Counted from the first letter of the stretch, positions 1-14,445 are shown. The stretch is 64,000 bases of DNA from Hepsetus odoe (GCA_017165825.1 CM029367.1:21736739-21800738), one strand, 5' to 3'. The notes: generated from the letters alone by a model not told the origin. Numbers and translations: made by a program.

Positions 1-71
1 CTTCTCTTCTCTTCTCTTCTCTTCTCTTCTCTTCTCTTCTCTTCTCTTCTCTTCTCTTCTCTTCTCTTCTC
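1..71 (+). repeat. (CTTCT)n pentanucleotide array
   Basis: About 14 perfect units; truncated by the window start. Confidence 0.95.
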
Positions 72-148
72 AGTCATGAGTATTTGTCATGCTTGTCTTG
101 GTTGTGTCTCCATAAAAGGCATTTTTTGAGCATCTCTAGTGTAAATTT

Positions 149-200
<52 letters not shown>

Positions 201-202
201 TC
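149..202 (+). repeat. (CTTT)n array
   Basis: About 13 perfect tetranucleotide units. Confidence 0.95.
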
Positions 203-2450
203 GCTCACTGCTACCCCCCATTCTGAAACCCATGGGGATAGGTTTTCCTGTCAGACATGTCCACTCTAGACACCACTGCGCTGAACACCTGAGCAGAGGA
301 AAGCAGAAAACGGGTAGTGAGAATCAGAACAGAGAGTGCAGTATGTGTGTCCGCACACGCACTGAGCTGCAACCTTTTCTGCTTGTTGTTTCCTCTGCCT
401 TTTCACAGCATGTGTGTTTATTTTTTCAGTCACTGGGTGTTTCCTCTTCTCTATAAATACTGTCCCCTCTCACTCTTTCTCTCTTTATCTTTCCCTCATT
501 CCCCTGTCTCTGTGTGGGAAAGTAAGTGTACATGTGTGCGAAAGAGAGAAAGAGAAACCGTGAATGTGTGTGTATGTCTGCTGGGCATTTGGCTCTGAAC
601 CATGTGGTGGTTTGTGTGTGTTGCACTCTCACTCTGGGCACAACCCTGGACCTGCCGGGCCTGGTCTCAGATTCCCACGCTGGGTGTGCTAGGACCTTGT
701 GCACCATGCTGCAGAAAGCTGCTCAACCTGTACCCCCTCCCTCTGTTGCTCCTTGACCCTTTCTCCATTCCCCCCCATAACCCCTCTGGCTGCCCTGTCT
801 GGCTATCCCTCCCCCCTAAACACCCATCCTCCCCCACTATTTCTGCAGTCTAGACTAGATCAGCACCAAATCTACCAATCCACCAAAGGCCTAAAAGCAT
901 ACAGCCCTTCAGAGCTTATAGGGTTTCTGTCCAGAGGGGTAACATTTTATATCACCTGCAAATCCTATCCCTTTTTTCTCTCTTCTACTATTCCTCCTGA
1001 TCTACCCCGACTCCTTGTCTGTCTCTCTGTCTCTCCCCACTCTCTCTTTTCACCCTCTGTCTCCTCCTTGCCCCCCAGACCTCCAGACAAAAGCGCAGTA
1101 CTATTGTTGCATGGGCGGCTGGGACTGAAAGAAAGGGAAAGGGGGTCATTGGTGGTAATAGCAGTGGCTAATCAGGCTGGGGGGCACAGGTGGGTTTGGT
1201 TGAGGGGCTTGTGAGGGGAGCCCAGTAGCGGGGGAGCTGAGACCGTCCACTCCCCAGTTTCCCAGGCGCCCGCGGTCCCCTCTACGGTTACACAAAATGT
1301 CCGTTGCGGCTCCCCTGTTGCCAGAGGTCTATTATTAGCAAGTGTCAGTCAGTTATCTGAGAGTAGTGCTTTTAGCTGCCATTTAAGTGGCTGACACTCA
1401 GGTTTTGCAGCAGATTAAATGAAATTTTAGGCGCAGTTTGGCTCTGCTGCAAGCGGACAAAGGAGGCAGCTGTTGTTGGAAATGTAATCTGGCACCACCG
1501 GGGAAAAGGGTGCCATGGCCAGTGCTACCCACTGCCCTGCTCTCCAGCTCTCTGTCGCCTCAATTCTTTTAGAGTGAAAATGGGGAAAAAGACCCTTCTT
1601 TTCCACCAAACGGAGCAAATTCAAAATGTTAAATGCCCATCAATTTTGGGACAGCTAGCTTACCATGATATTTTTAATGCAGGATGTGTTCTTTGCCAGC
1701 TTGTGATAACTAACCTATGACCCTCGCCCTACAGATGAGTGATGTCAGGACACCTCTTCTACAAGTAGATATTATTGCAGTTTTTCATGTATGGTGCAGT
1801 TTCATGCTGCTAATGTGTACCAGTCCAGGTGAAAGGGTGCGTCCAGTGGGCACAGCAAGGGCTATGAGGTGATGATTTCCTCATCATTTCTTTTGTACAA
1901 TGTCTAGAAACGTGACATTGCACTGTGCCCGTGGCACCAACGGCATGGCAGTATTATTCACAACTCCATATTTTCCCTTAAATACTTCCTTGCTCTCTCT
2001 CACTCTCTCTCTCTTGATCTTCAGGATGGCACGTTGCCAGGACTATGTGTTTTCTGTATGGTGTGTTTGTGTTATGTGTGTTCATGTGTGTAGTTAGTGG
2101 AGAGTCTTATCAGTGCTCCCGCGGCCTTCCCCGGCCCTTGCTAAAGGTGTGAAAAGTGACAGTTGTAAATGACTGTGAAGAGTGGCTGGGGTTTGAACTG
2201 CGAATGGCATCAATTTTACCCCGCGCACTTCCTCCGCTACCGCGCAGGCGAGAGTATTGATGTCAGCCGGCGTTTGAAGCCAGACTGCACTAAGTGCTCT
2301 GTACTGTGACTGGAATTTGATTGTCTGTTTTTTAATGAAATGCATTCGTTTCACTTGTCCACTGTGAAACGACATCACTTTACTCAGTTCAGGACAAGGT
2401 GGCGTTTGGTATTTACAAAGAAACTCATTAATACATTCTTGGCGCTGAAG

Positions 2451-2496
<46 letters not shown>

Positions 2497-2513
2497 CACA
2501 CACACACACACAT
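2451..2513. repeat. (TA)n(TG)n(TA)n(CA)n self-complementary repeat
   Basis: A TG run and a CA run flank a TATATA centre, so the two arms can pair as a hairpin or cruciform. Confidence 0.85.
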
Positions 2514-2672
2514 TGGCAGCTATATGACTTCTGTTCTGCACTACTTATAGGTTCACTTATATAACTGCGTTTGGTGATGCAACATGGGCATGAGGATCAA
2601 GCTCAAGGGTGCAGTATCTAGGTGGTAGCTCAACTGTGATCACAAATGCTGATACACACAGAAGAGTTTAAC

Positions 2673-2673
<1 letters not shown>

Positions 2674-2720
<47 letters not shown>
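2674..2720. repeat. (CA)n array
   Basis: Uninterrupted dinucleotide repeat. Confidence 0.95.
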
Positions 2721-2723
<3 letters not shown>

Positions 2724-3007
2724 GAGTGGTATATAAGAGGTATCTCACTGAAAGAGTGACACGCAACATAAGCTGTGTGAGGCATCTTTATATGTCAATA
2801 AGTATTGACATATTGTTAGCAAAAGCTTTAATCTTTGTGGCCTTTGTTCTCTCACTGTCCACTGTATGTCTGAAAACTTTGCGCTATTTTTAAGATATCA
2901 GAACCAGGAAGCATCCATCCTCTAACATGTGTAAGTTTACTAATAGGGCTTCCTAGAAACAGCCTTTTAAACATTTCAGCAGAGGCCTGATTCCTTCACA
3001 TTTCATA

Positions 3008-3110
3008 GACATACAGTGCTGTGCAAAAGTCTTGGAAGCAAAATATGAAGAAATCTACTTTATTAAATCTATACATAGTTTTTATGTATAAGATGAATTT
3101 TCACAACGCT
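3008..3110. mobile_element. Possible DNA-transposon end / MITE fragment
   Basis: CAGTGCTGTGCAAAAGTCTT at about 3016-3035 resembles the terminal sequence of fish Tc1-like or MITE elements. No partner end was found within 1 kb. Confidence 0.35.
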
Positions 3111-4512
3111 ACTTCAAGTGTTGAAGAAAAAAAAAAACCAAAACGTTAGATTGGATTTCTTTGTTCTTTTCAGTGTGGGTAGATTGAGATAAGAATCTGA
3201 GATATGCTCCCTCAGCCCAAGTGACCTGGGGAAAAAAAACACTTGGCCCTCCCACTCTCAGGCCTCAGTGTCTCATGCTTCCCCTATAGATTGGCCCTCT
3301 GATCTATAGGGCTCTGGACACATTTTTGGCAGGGTATGCAGGTGGCGTTCCAGCATGCACTGAGGTCCTGCTCTTTGCCATGTTAAAACCTGATTTATTG
3401 ACTTCAGCTGCCTATGAAGGCTTGCAGGTACAACTGCCTTAATTAACATTTTTATAACAGTTGTGTAAGCGCCTTGGACTGAAATGGCTCAGGGAGTTGT
3501 GCTGCTCATTGGCTATGGGCTTTTGAAAAAGCTCTGTAAAGCTCTTCAGGACGAACTTGGCCTTGTGCTCTGGCCACAGTGTCTGCTTAGAATCAGAGCA
3601 GAGAATGGAGGAAGACAAAACAAATGATAGTAGCTTGTTTAGAAAGGAGCCAGACCTCCAATGGGACACACATAAAAGGGCAGTGTTTTGCAGTTCCAGT
3701 ACTAAACTACTGCCGGTAACATATGAAGGCATGATATGGATTGGAACACTTGTATCAAATTATATGTGGGGCTGTGAGAAAATGTGGAGAGAGGCTCTGG
3801 TGTGAAGAATTAGCACGAACAGCAGCCGCTACAGCACAGCTCAGGCTGCATCCATCTTCTAGCCCTGTTATTGATGGTAAATGTAATACTTTAGTATTAA
3901 CGGCTGCCTTCTGGACCCTTTGGTTCCCTGTTCACACAAATACACACATACATACTCATGCACACAATCAAATGAGATGGTTTAATGCTCCTGTCATATA
4001 TAACCAACGTTTTTTCATGTCATCATAACCTAAGGTTTCTCTCTCTCTCTTTTTCACTCTGTTGCTCTCTTTCTCTGTCTCTCCTTCTTTCTGGATAATA
4101 TAAAGGCAAGGTTAGGGAGATTTTTTTTTTTTAATTTTATCTAGACTCACAGATTGAGATATGTGGATGTGTTTGAATCAAACACGTAAATGCACACAAA
4201 TAAGTAGCTATGTCTCTGTCTGTCTCTCTCTTTCTCACTATCACTGCCCTCTGGTTATCCTGTGACTATATTGACACATACACTAGGCTGTTTTATGATC
4301 ATGTGGAAGCTGTTTGTTTCCTGCCCTCCACATTTATGTCTTTGTTATCAATTTCACACCCTCCTCCCTGCGTCCCAGTTCTTTGTCTCCTTCTACCTTT
4401 CCGCACCTCTCTGGCCTTGACTTGAGACAACAAGGAATTGGCAGGGTCAAAGAAACTGGTCCATTCTCACTCTTTACTTTTGGAAGCTTGCCTAGTCACC
4501 CCATTGTCACTT

Positions 4513-4514
<2 letters not shown>

Positions 4515-4556
<42 letters not shown>
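4515..4556. repeat. (CT)n array
   Basis: Uninterrupted dinucleotide repeat. Confidence 0.95.
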
Positions 4557-4558
<2 letters not shown>

Positions 4559-4608
4559 CGCCCTGAGCATCTCCAGCACCATGTGCGGTGTGCCCCACAG
4601 TTGCTGGT

Positions 4609-4656
4609 TTTGTGGAATGGTATAGTATAGACTTTGTGGAATGGTATAGTATAGAA
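4609..4656. repeat. 24-bp tandem duplication
   Basis: The unit TTTGTGGAATGGTATAGTAT plus a few bases is repeated twice head to tail. Its first 16 bases recur at about 12184. Confidence 0.8.
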
Positions 4657-6141
4657 TTCAGAGTGGTAACATGCTTGCTGGAGTGGTGGTAGATGCTTGA
4701 ATTGAACACGCAGTGCAGTGGAATGCATTACAGCCCTAGAGAACAGGCCTGCAGGAAACAGAGATGAAGGGGAAAGTGCACATAGCAGGCCTAAAAGAGA
4801 GGAGGAAGAGTCTACAGGCCTGGACTCGAAGCACCCGCTTCAGATTCTCCACAGCCAAGCGCCCGAAGGAAGGCATGAAATTGGCCTGTCTTTTGACGCC
4901 CTTGAAACAGTGCACTTTTTGTGCATGGCTGTGTATCTTTGTGGCGCTGCTCACACACTGAACTGCTCTCTTTTAAAGGCATGGGTGTCACATGCACAAG
5001 TCACATAGCTGAGGTTGTCTGCTAAAGTGGAGAAATTCTTTTGAATATGCAGATTCTAAACTTTTATTGATACCAATGAGTAGAGAGCAACGACACATCT
5101 TTTGCAATAGACTCACACTGAAATAAAAAAAGAATTGTGGACTAAACTTAAAGCTGTCAGTACAGGATGTTATAGATTAATGTTGTCAATTTTTTAAACG
5201 AAATAACACTATAAGAGCTTCAAAATTTCTGCACACTTTCATTAATGTCATGTTGTTTTTAGTTGTGATAGTGGGCGTTATTCCATAATTTTTGAAGCCA
5301 TGTGATGGATAGGCTGGATAGCAGAGCTGGGAATGGAGATTGACTTTAGGGGAGGTTTTGGGAGTGGGGAGTGTTTTGTTGGCCTGGTAGCAGTTGCTGG
5401 GTGGGTTTTGGCTCTCTCTGGCCTTGATTGACATTACACAAAGCCTTATTCCTGCCCCAGCATATTCAGTCTGCCCCCTACACTGGCTCCCGGGCCTTTT
5501 GGTAAGCATCGAGCAGGGGAGGGGTAAACCCCACAAAAAAGGAGCTCAGAGTAAACATGTGGATCCTGGGTTTGAAAAGGACAGTAGGAATGAAAACCCG
5601 GTAAGAGTGGGGTGTGTCGCTTCCTCAAGAATTCCACTCAAATCTGACGGAAGTGGACAAAATGTTCACGTTTAAACTTGAGCCTTAATTGTAAAGTGGA
5701 ATGGCATCAAGAGTCAGTTAAGCAGTGCAAGCCCACACACTATTAGTGCTGGAGTCCAAACACTATCTGAGGAAGGCTGAATTTATATAGCTATTTAATC
5801 TCCCAGTTTTAATGGGATATAAAACCCCTTCCCGGACAACTGTCCTCTAATAGGTCTTAAAAGTTGTTTGTTGGCGTTGAGATGGGGGTAATTAGTGGAC
5901 CCGTAGCTTTGGGAGAGGGAGTCGGTGGTTGGGTTGGGCTCTCCCATTCGGCCGGGCCATCTTTTGGGCCTGGCTAAAAGGCGCTGGCCGCTCCTCAAAG
6001 GGAAGCATTTGGAGGTCTTGCGACCGCTGTGCTGTGGCGGGCAGGGAGGGGGAGATGTGTGGTGTAGCACTTAGACTCCCTCTGATGGGAACATTAGCCA
6101 CATTAGGCCACTCTCAAAATGCCCTAATGGAGTACTCTCAA

Positions 6142-6155
6142 GCACACACACACAC

Positions 6156-6217
<62 letters not shown>
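6142..6217. repeat. (CA)n array
   Basis: 76 bp with one CG interruption. Confidence 0.95.
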
Positions 6218-6218
<1 letters not shown>

Positions 6219-6760
6219 TAGTGGACGAATTGTTTTCAGGAACTTTTTTTTTATGTTTAAATGATATATATTTTTAATTGTTTCTATGGGTAAGATAAAA
6301 ACTAAACCAGGACAGGAGCTCATTCCTCCGAATGAGGAGGATAATAAGAGGAATGTGAAGGCAGTTAAGCTAATGGATCTCCAACACCTCTCAATCTCCT
6401 TACATGCCTACTCTCTAAATCAGCTCGGATGAAATGAACCCATCCATGCTGTTTGAAAAAAAAAAAGCTTCTCGCTAACTCTGCTTTCCTCCTACTCTTC
6501 CCTCTGCAGGAGCGAGTGAGGGTGCAGTGGGCTGTCTTTGAAGGGCGCGTGTTTGGGGATGTTTGTTTGGTGCTGGTGGCGAGGCCTTCATGTTTGTGTA
6601 AATGTCAGAGGCTGTGTCGTTATTGACTGCTCTGCTACGGCCCTGTGCCTCTGTGTTCTGTTGCACAACTGGCCCCAGGCAGCCTTCTACTGGAAAACTG
6701 CCTTTCATCTGCTGTTGATCAAACTTCTGCTTCTCTCCCTTTCTCTGTGTCTCTCTGTCT

Positions 6761-6764
<4 letters not shown>

Positions 6765-6826
<62 letters not shown>
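6765..6826. repeat. (CT)n array
   Basis: 62 bp dinucleotide repeat within a longer pyrimidine-rich stretch (6720-6940). Confidence 0.95.
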
Positions 6827-6830
<4 letters not shown>

Positions 6831-8934
6831 TTTTGTCTCTCTGTCTCACTCTTTCACTTCCACCCTCTCTTTCCCTTTCCTCTTCCCTCTCTTTCTTTCT
6901 TCCTCTATCACACTCTTTCACTCTCCCTCACTCTCTAAGGATATGTTCTTTTAGGACAGTGCTCAGTAGATGGGTGGCCATCCGCTCTCTGAATAATTTA
7001 GAGAACTTTTTGTCCGGCTCTGTGAGACACGCCTGGGGCAGGGGGAATGAAATGGTCTGGCTCTGTTCAGGCTTGTCTTCTCTTCTTCCTATTCAGGCCC
7101 TCCAAACCTTGCTGTAACAGTCAACTTCATGAGCCTGCGCCTGTCCCTATACTTTTCACTGATAGTTAAAACAGAATCCCTGTATGGGAAAAAAAAGTAT
7201 TTTATTCCTTTTCAGCACTTTCAGAGAAGCGTAATCCTATCATGTACAATGGGCTTGCTGAACCAACCTCACAGTTGTAAGAAACTGGAAACTTTATCAA
7301 TGTTATGTTTTAATATCTACAGATGTAGATCTTAACATATATCTTAACATATATTCATATGATTTGCTATTCAATCATTTCTCTCATTCCATCATCACAT
7401 TTTTACAAAATAATATATAAAAAAAAAAAACCATGACAAACATGCTCTCAGTTACCTAAAGTACATTTGAACCACATTTTAAGTGTAAAGACGTTTTTCT
7501 AACATATACGGTAGTGTATACTGTATATATTGGTGCTGTATACTGTAACATACTGTGTGATAACTCTCCTAAAAACACCAATACAGTCTCTCTACTGTAC
7601 TTTTCAGCTTTTCCCTCTCTCGAAGGCATGTTTCTCTCTCTCACTGTCCGTCTCTTTCTATCACACCTCTCTCTGCATGTCTGTCAGCTCTTCAGACCTA
7701 GAGAAGAAAGGGTCAGCAGCACCAGGAGGCAGTTTGAGGCAGCAGCGCGAACAAACTCCTCTATCTTTGCTCTACCCTTTTGGTATAAAGAGATTCACAC
7801 ATGGGGCTTTTGTTATTGTTGATGCTATGCCTTTTTCCTGCTGATGTTATAAATGTGTGTTAAAAAGTGTCCTGTTATCGATTGGGTGCTCTCAGATGAA
7901 AACGCTTAAAAATGGTTTCCTCATCAGAGAAAGAGAGAGAGAGCGCTGGAGCTGCAGAGAAAAAGTCGGAGAGAGAGGGTTTCTGGCAGGGTGAGGTTGG
8001 AGCAATATTGCTGCCAAAAGCACAACAACTGCAGTGGGCTCCATGTTTTCCTAGCAGCAGGTTCTCAACGACTCAAACCCTGATCATCTTCTTCACCTCC
8101 CTCCTTTTCCTGTCCTCTCCTCTGCTGCTCTCTCGTTCTCTTGCGCTCTCACCGTCTCCGGCTCTTTGGCTCTCCCGCTCCCTCCTTTACTTATTTGTTA
8201 TTTTCAGCGCTCTGGACGGCAGCAAGCCAGAGAGAGAGGTCTCTTGGCAATGGTGAGGTGGAGAGGTGTGTGTTTGTGTGTGTATACAAGTGTAAAAGCA
8301 AGGGGGGCTGGGACGGGGGAGGTTGGTGGAGGGTTGGTTTGGGGTGGAGGCGAGGTCACTCTTCCCCAGGTTTCTTTCCTAAAGAGCTTCTCCTCTTGAG
8401 ACAACAGTGCAGAAGAAGGCCTGTGGGTTAGGGGTTGAACTTCTCCTTTTGCCCCCCTCCATCTTTTCCCCTGAGGCTGAGTCAGAACGGGCCTGCTGCC
8501 TGGAAGCTGCCAACTGAAGCCTGCACCGTTCCAAAGATAGTCAGGGTCAGGAAAAACAAACACCTGTACACAGCCTCTGATGGACAGATGGAGAGCGTTG
8601 GAGGGATGAAGGAAGAAGGCGAGAGAGAGATGCAAAAAAGTAGTATGCCTCCCCTTATGTGACACGTGCACATTCACTAAAAAAGGAGGAGATAAAGAGG
8701 AGATAATTGTTTTTATGTTTTTGGTGGGTGGGTGTAAGGGTGGGGGTTGGGGTGGAAAGTATTTCTGCAGTTTGTGTGTCAAGCCAGCTCCCTGTGTTTG
8801 CTTTAGGGGATGATGATGGTACACAGTGCTGTAAAGCTGATGACTGATTCCCTCTGGCCGGCAGCTGTTGGGGCTGGCCAGGTCTGCAAGTCCTTGCAGG
8901 TCCCCATTCTGTACACAGCTCCCCTACTGCTGAC

Positions 8935-8938
<4 letters not shown>

Positions 8939-8980
<42 letters not shown>
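8939..8980. repeat. (GT)n array
   Basis: 42 bp uninterrupted dinucleotide repeat. Confidence 0.95.
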
Positions 8981-8981
<1 letters not shown>

Positions 8982-10431
8982 TCTTTTAATTGACCATATA
9001 CACAGGAACCATCTTTTTCATAATGTAAACTCTTTATAAAGAAAAAAGTTATACGAATGCTTCATTTTAGAGCAACTGACAGAGGCAGGATTATCAACAG
9101 TGGTGGGGACAGGACTGATGTTAAAGGTTTCTAAAATCTACCCAAATTAACTTTCTACTGTCAATGGTTACTAAAGTTACTAAAGTCACTAAAGTCAGTA
9201 GTATTAGAAGTTGTTTTAGAATAGTTTATGGTACTTAAATGACAGATTTATCTTTGGGCTTTGACCTAAAACATTTTTTATAGTTCAGAGAGATGTGGGC
9301 ACAGCAAATTAATCACAAAAAGTATTTTCAGATTCAGCATTATAGTACCATTATTGACCATTTCACTGTAAAAAACTTTATTTACATCTCAAGGACAGAA
9401 TTATTGAGGCATTTGTAAAAATCAGTGGAATTCCTATTTAAAGAATGAAACATGACTTATTTCATGTTTTAGTACAAAGAGAAAACAATTATGCTGTTTA
9501 ATTATGTGCAGCACAAAATAAAAAAAATACTCTTAGAAGCAAAGAGAAATGAAAAAGTTAGAAAAGTTTATGAGATATACATATATAAAGTGGCTTCCAG
9601 CTGCCTTTACTGTACAGCTCCCCTAGCTGAGCAATATTCCATTCCAACACCCTATAAGAAAATATATTCAAATTGAAAAAGCTAAAAAAAAAGCCTTAAT
9701 GGAAATATGAATTGCCAAAGCTGAATATGGAAGGGACAAAAAGGGTGAATATGCTGAGTGAAGTGCAATTATGTGAAAGCAAATGTTATGGAGCCTTGGA
9801 ACTGGCTTTGGTGCTCTAATTAAAATGGCTGAAAATGTTTTGACAGTGTCTGAAGCCATGCCCCAGGCCCCGGTTCTGCGCTGCTCCAATTTCTCCCTCT
9901 TAGTGATGCAGCGATACATTTATGCAGAACGTGCCGCGAATATCTCCCTCACTCCCTCCCGCTATTTCGCTCCCTTGCTCCCTCACCCTGTTTCTCTCTC
10001 TTCCTCTCTGAGAGAGGAGCTATGATCCCTGCAGCAGGAATGTTCAGGGCCCAGCTGTAGCACTCATAGCTGTGTCTTTTTCTCTCTTTGATGATAAGGT
10101 ATTGCTATTGGATTTTTTTTTGTCTTACGTAAGTAACACTTCTAATGTTTCCTGTTTGAACAAGTTAAATGAGTTGTCACACCTAATTATGGCCAGATTG
10201 TTAATGTTGACGATGTTCTGGACCTTGAAGGAAGTAGAGGGCTGGCCTCATAAGCAACAGCCATTGAGTTAAAATAATAATTATACTTTTTTATCATTAA
10301 TTTGTCTCCCTTTGAAAATCCTTAAGGTTGCCAAGGCCAAGTGTTTTTAAAAACTCTTTAGGCCTGAGACATGCTCTTACTTTATTACCTTTTCATGCAG
10401 TAATAGTTTAAGGTGTGGAGTCTGTGTGTAT

Positions 10432-10456
10432 ATGTGTGTGTGTGTTTGTGTGTGTT

Positions 10457-10501
<45 letters not shown>
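10432..10501. repeat. (GT)n array
   Basis: 70 bp, interrupted twice by GTTT. Confidence 0.9.
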
Positions 10502-10504
<3 letters not shown>

Positions 10505-10627
10505 GCAGAACTCTTTGGAGTGCTCTCTACTTGAATAAATGAATCTTACTCTAATTAAATGAAGCATGTGGAGAGGTAGAGTTGATGCAGTTATTAATTA
10601 GGCTATTTATGAGTAAAATGCCTTCAG

Positions 10628-10772
10628 TTCTCTTCTCTTCTCTTCTCTTCTCTTCTCTTCTCTTCTCTTCTCTTCTCTTCTCTTCTCTTCTCTTCTCTTC
10701 TCTTCTTCTCTCTTCTCTTCTCTTCTCTTCTCTTCTCTTCTCTTCTCTTCTCTTCTCTTCTCTTCTCTTCTT
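10628..10772 (+). repeat. (CTTCT)n pentanucleotide array
   Basis: About 145 bp of TTCTC/CTTCT units with one phase slip in the middle. A pure pyrimidine strand. Confidence 0.95.
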
Positions 10773-10951
10773 CATATGTACTTCACAAGTGTGTGTGCAA
10801 ACATTACAAGAGTGTGTGGGGTGTCTGAACATGTAACCCATGCATTTCCTGGTATATTTTATGAAACACACAAGCTTTTTTTGCCAAAATTGGTTCTCTC
10901 TGTAATTTGGACATTTTGGTTTTAGCTTAAATCTTGTCTAATGTCAGCATC

Positions 10952-10956
<5 letters not shown>

Positions 10957-11006
<50 letters not shown>
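10957..11006. repeat. (GA)n array
   Basis: 50 bp uninterrupted dinucleotide repeat. Confidence 0.95.
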
Positions 11007-11009
<3 letters not shown>

Positions 11010-11390
11010 CCACACAAACAGTTAGATGCTTCAGTGATTATATAACGTTTTGGCCATTTAATTGCAATCATAAACACAGTTTAGCAGACCCCAACTATAA
11101 TATAAAAATATTTACGAGCTGCATTTTTTTCTTCTATATTCTTGTGGGTTTAGTTTTAAGATTTGTCTTTTATAAGTTCTTGCTTCAAACCAAGCAGTAG
11201 TTCATCACTCTCTTTCTCATGCAAACACAAGCGCATACACATTGACACAATATAGGAAAGGTGGGGCTGGAGACATTACATTAATCCGGATGACAGAGGC
11301 AGTGTTTTGTTCATTGTTCACGAGTGTCTCCGCCAAGCGTACTCCCCCATAAGAACCATCTGTCCCTCTCTAAGCATAGAGCTCGGTTCT

Positions 11391-11415
11391 ACACACACAC
11401 ACACACAAACACACA

Positions 11416-11489
<74 letters not shown>
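11391..11489. repeat. (CA)n array
   Basis: About 99 bp with minor interruptions near the start. Confidence 0.95.
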
Positions 11490-11491
<2 letters not shown>

Positions 11492-11619
11492 CCATCCTCA
11501 GTCCAGTACACTGGCAGAGCTCTCTACCTTTCTTGGGTTCCTTCCATCACAGCGTTAAGCTGTACATTTATTCACACATTGCACAGATAACACAATGATA
11601 GATACTCTCCCAAACCACC

Positions 11620-11682
<63 letters not shown>
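11620..11682. repeat. (CA)n array
   Basis: 63 bp uninterrupted, 130 bp from the previous CA array. Confidence 0.95.
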
Positions 11683-12502
11683 GCCTGCCAAAAACACCCT
11701 AAAATCCAGTAGTTTCATTTCATGTAGAAAAGGAAAGGTGTAGTTACAGTAGTTTTAGTAAAACAGAGCTCTCTGCTTCTGTTAGAAAGCTGGTGAATAT
11801 ATATACTTTTACAATGGTGAATGTATATATTTTTAAGATGACTTAGAGATGCACTGCACGGATGGTCCAGACCAGCAAGCCTTTCTCCATTTACGATGAA
11901 GGAGCCGCCATTGTCCTAGGGTGGGAGGGTCTCAGAGAAGAAGCGTCGCTGGTTGGTGAGAGCAAGAGGGTGGCACTGTGCCAGGCAGTGCCCGTCTGGC
12001 TGCTAAATACCTTTGTTTCCCGCAAGCTGGTTTTGCCACAAAACCAGGTGAAGAGAACAATTACAAATTTACGATTTGAGGTTTATAGAATAAAATATTC
12101 CTCTCTTTTCCTCCTATATATTGAATTCCCATCCCATCATCCCATTTACAATTTTAAAAAATTATATAATATAATCTTTTTTTTTTGTGGAATGGTATAC
12201 TTTTTGAAGCAGAGCAAAAATTCACAATCCTACAAATGTGCATGTCATGGCCCATAAAAAGAAAAGAGCAAATAAACGATATCCTTCCACCCCCACCGCA
12301 CACAGCCGACTGGATCATGCAAATCAGTGCTGAGGATGCTGGATACCACAATGCAATCTGTGAGTGATGCTCAGAGAGAGATCCACCCAAATGACCAACT
12401 GCTCCAGGAGAAGAGAATTAAACATTATCATCCACCAACATTGTCTCTGTGGACAGCGTTATGCCTGTAAATATATTTATATGTAGCTGCATAATGCTAA
12501 AT

Positions 12503-12626
<124 letters not shown>

Positions 12627-14197
12627 GACTCTATTTATAAATGGCACACACTTGCAGGTATGTCTATGAGTATGGGTGCGCGCACACACACAAATGCACA
12701 CTAGTAAGATCTGGAGCCTGACTTGTTCCTTTTAACACAGGGAAACAGGACTCTAAAAGCTACAGTCTGTGGAGCAATCATGCCAGTGTAAAGAAATAAA
12801 ATCTGGCATTCTTTGGAAAATGAGAGGGGAGCTTCCATTTCGATGCATATTCATAAAGAACACCTTTGCAGGCGCTACCCACCATAGCGGCTTGGCGAAG
12901 ACAAGCTTCTTTGTCATGCAGCGAGCCACTTCCTGATAATTCATTTTCCTGATAGTGGGGGGAAAAACATGCTGGAAGATGCGGTGTATGGGTAGCAGCA
13001 TGTATTCAGAGGTGAAAGTACTGCAGCATACACACACATATGCGTATGTCTGTGCCTCAGTCTCGGCACAAATAAAAGGATTTCTCACTCTTGTAACACC
13101 AAGATTACTCCATAGACACACATACATTTCCACATTTTCAAGGGCCTCTACAGCAAGTACATCCCAAGCCATTTATCACATCTCTTGTCACAACGATGCC
13201 ATGCACATCCACATGCAATAGCAGAGAGGGACAGAGAGAGACTCAAGTGAGTGTTGTAGATTGTTTTCATTGTAAGATCTATACTAGGTACAAGCCCACC
13301 CGTAATCTATACAGGCCAGCACTGACAACTTTGAATCCATTTAAAGATGCTTTTTGCCAGGCCTCTCTTCAGAATCTCTCCGGAAGATTTCCACTTTGAT
13401 GATAATTACGGTCATGACAGACAACCATGTTTGAAATGGTAGGTGATTTCAAAAAAGACAAAACTAGACAATAAAGAATAAAGGGGGAAAATGCTCAAAT
13501 TGCAGGGGTCTTTGTTAAGCCACTCATCCGGGTCACATTTTGGCACAGAAAATTGCTGGCAGCTCATACGCCAGGCAATCGCACACAGTGTAATTGATTC
13601 AATATTAATTGGATGCCCCTGATTTACACTGACGGCTAAAGCTGTATGAAGAAAGAAAAGGAGGGAGAGTGAGAGAGAGGGAGGAAGCGTTGAAAGCCAG
13701 CCTAGCAAAGACCATTTAAAAAACAATTATCTGCATTGAGGTCCATTCTGCATGGCTGCAGCATTCGTCTGAACTAATCGGTTGATCTATTGCAGAGCAG
13801 TCATAATTTTTAAAGGGGCACCATAGCAAGAGACAGTCCTGAAAACTGCCTGCTAAAAAAGTTCACCACTCCAAATGGCCAAATGATCAGAGCCAAAATT
13901 AATTCTGTCTGTCATGTACATGTACAATTTTTTTCCAAGAATTTACTTCAAAACAGATGACTGTAGGATGTTACTTCTAATAATTAATCAATTAAAGTAA
14001 AAAAGAAATTATTACAATAATACAACATGTCAATTATTGCTGATCTCACAAAAAGGAAAAATCAAAGCTTTCTTTTTTTTTTCATTTTTACACCTCTCTG
14101 CCAGTGAGTCTCAGAGTATGATATTTAATATTATTTAGAGATTAACAGAATAAAGGGGTACAGTTAAGCAGGACATACCATTATATCCAGCAAAATG

Positions 14198-14281
14198 GAA
14201 GAGAAGAGAAGAGAAGAGAAGAGAAGAGAAGAGAAGAGAAGAGAAGAGAAGAGAAGAGAAGAGAAGAGAAGAGAAGAGAAG
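14198..14281 (-). repeat. (AGAAG)n pentanucleotide array
   Basis: About 84 bp. The reverse complement of the CTTCT arrays at 1-71 and 10628-10772. Confidence 0.95.
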
Positions 14282-14353
14282 ACTGCAGAGTCGATTAGCC
14301 CTGTGCTTTCTGGCTGGGCCCCCCAACCAGGATACATGGCCTATTTGGGGCAG

Positions 14354-14366
14354 TACACACACACAC

Positions 14367-14398
<32 letters not shown>

Positions 14399-14445
14399 TC
14401 AAACACACACTCACACACACACTCACACACACACTCACACAGACA

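Noticed and set aside
699..1214. 171-codon plus-strand open frame
   Set aside because: Low-complexity pyrimidine-rich intron DNA, no homologue recognised.
6475..6954. Open frames on both strands rich in Ser/Leu or Arg/Glu
   Set aside because: They are translations of the CT/GA microsatellite.
8204..8824. 206-codon minus-strand open frame
   Set aside because: Pro/Ser/His-rich low-complexity translation of C-rich intron sequence, no recognisable domain or splice context.
10551..10871. Arg/Glu repeat protein on the minus strand
   Set aside because: Translation of the CTTCT array.
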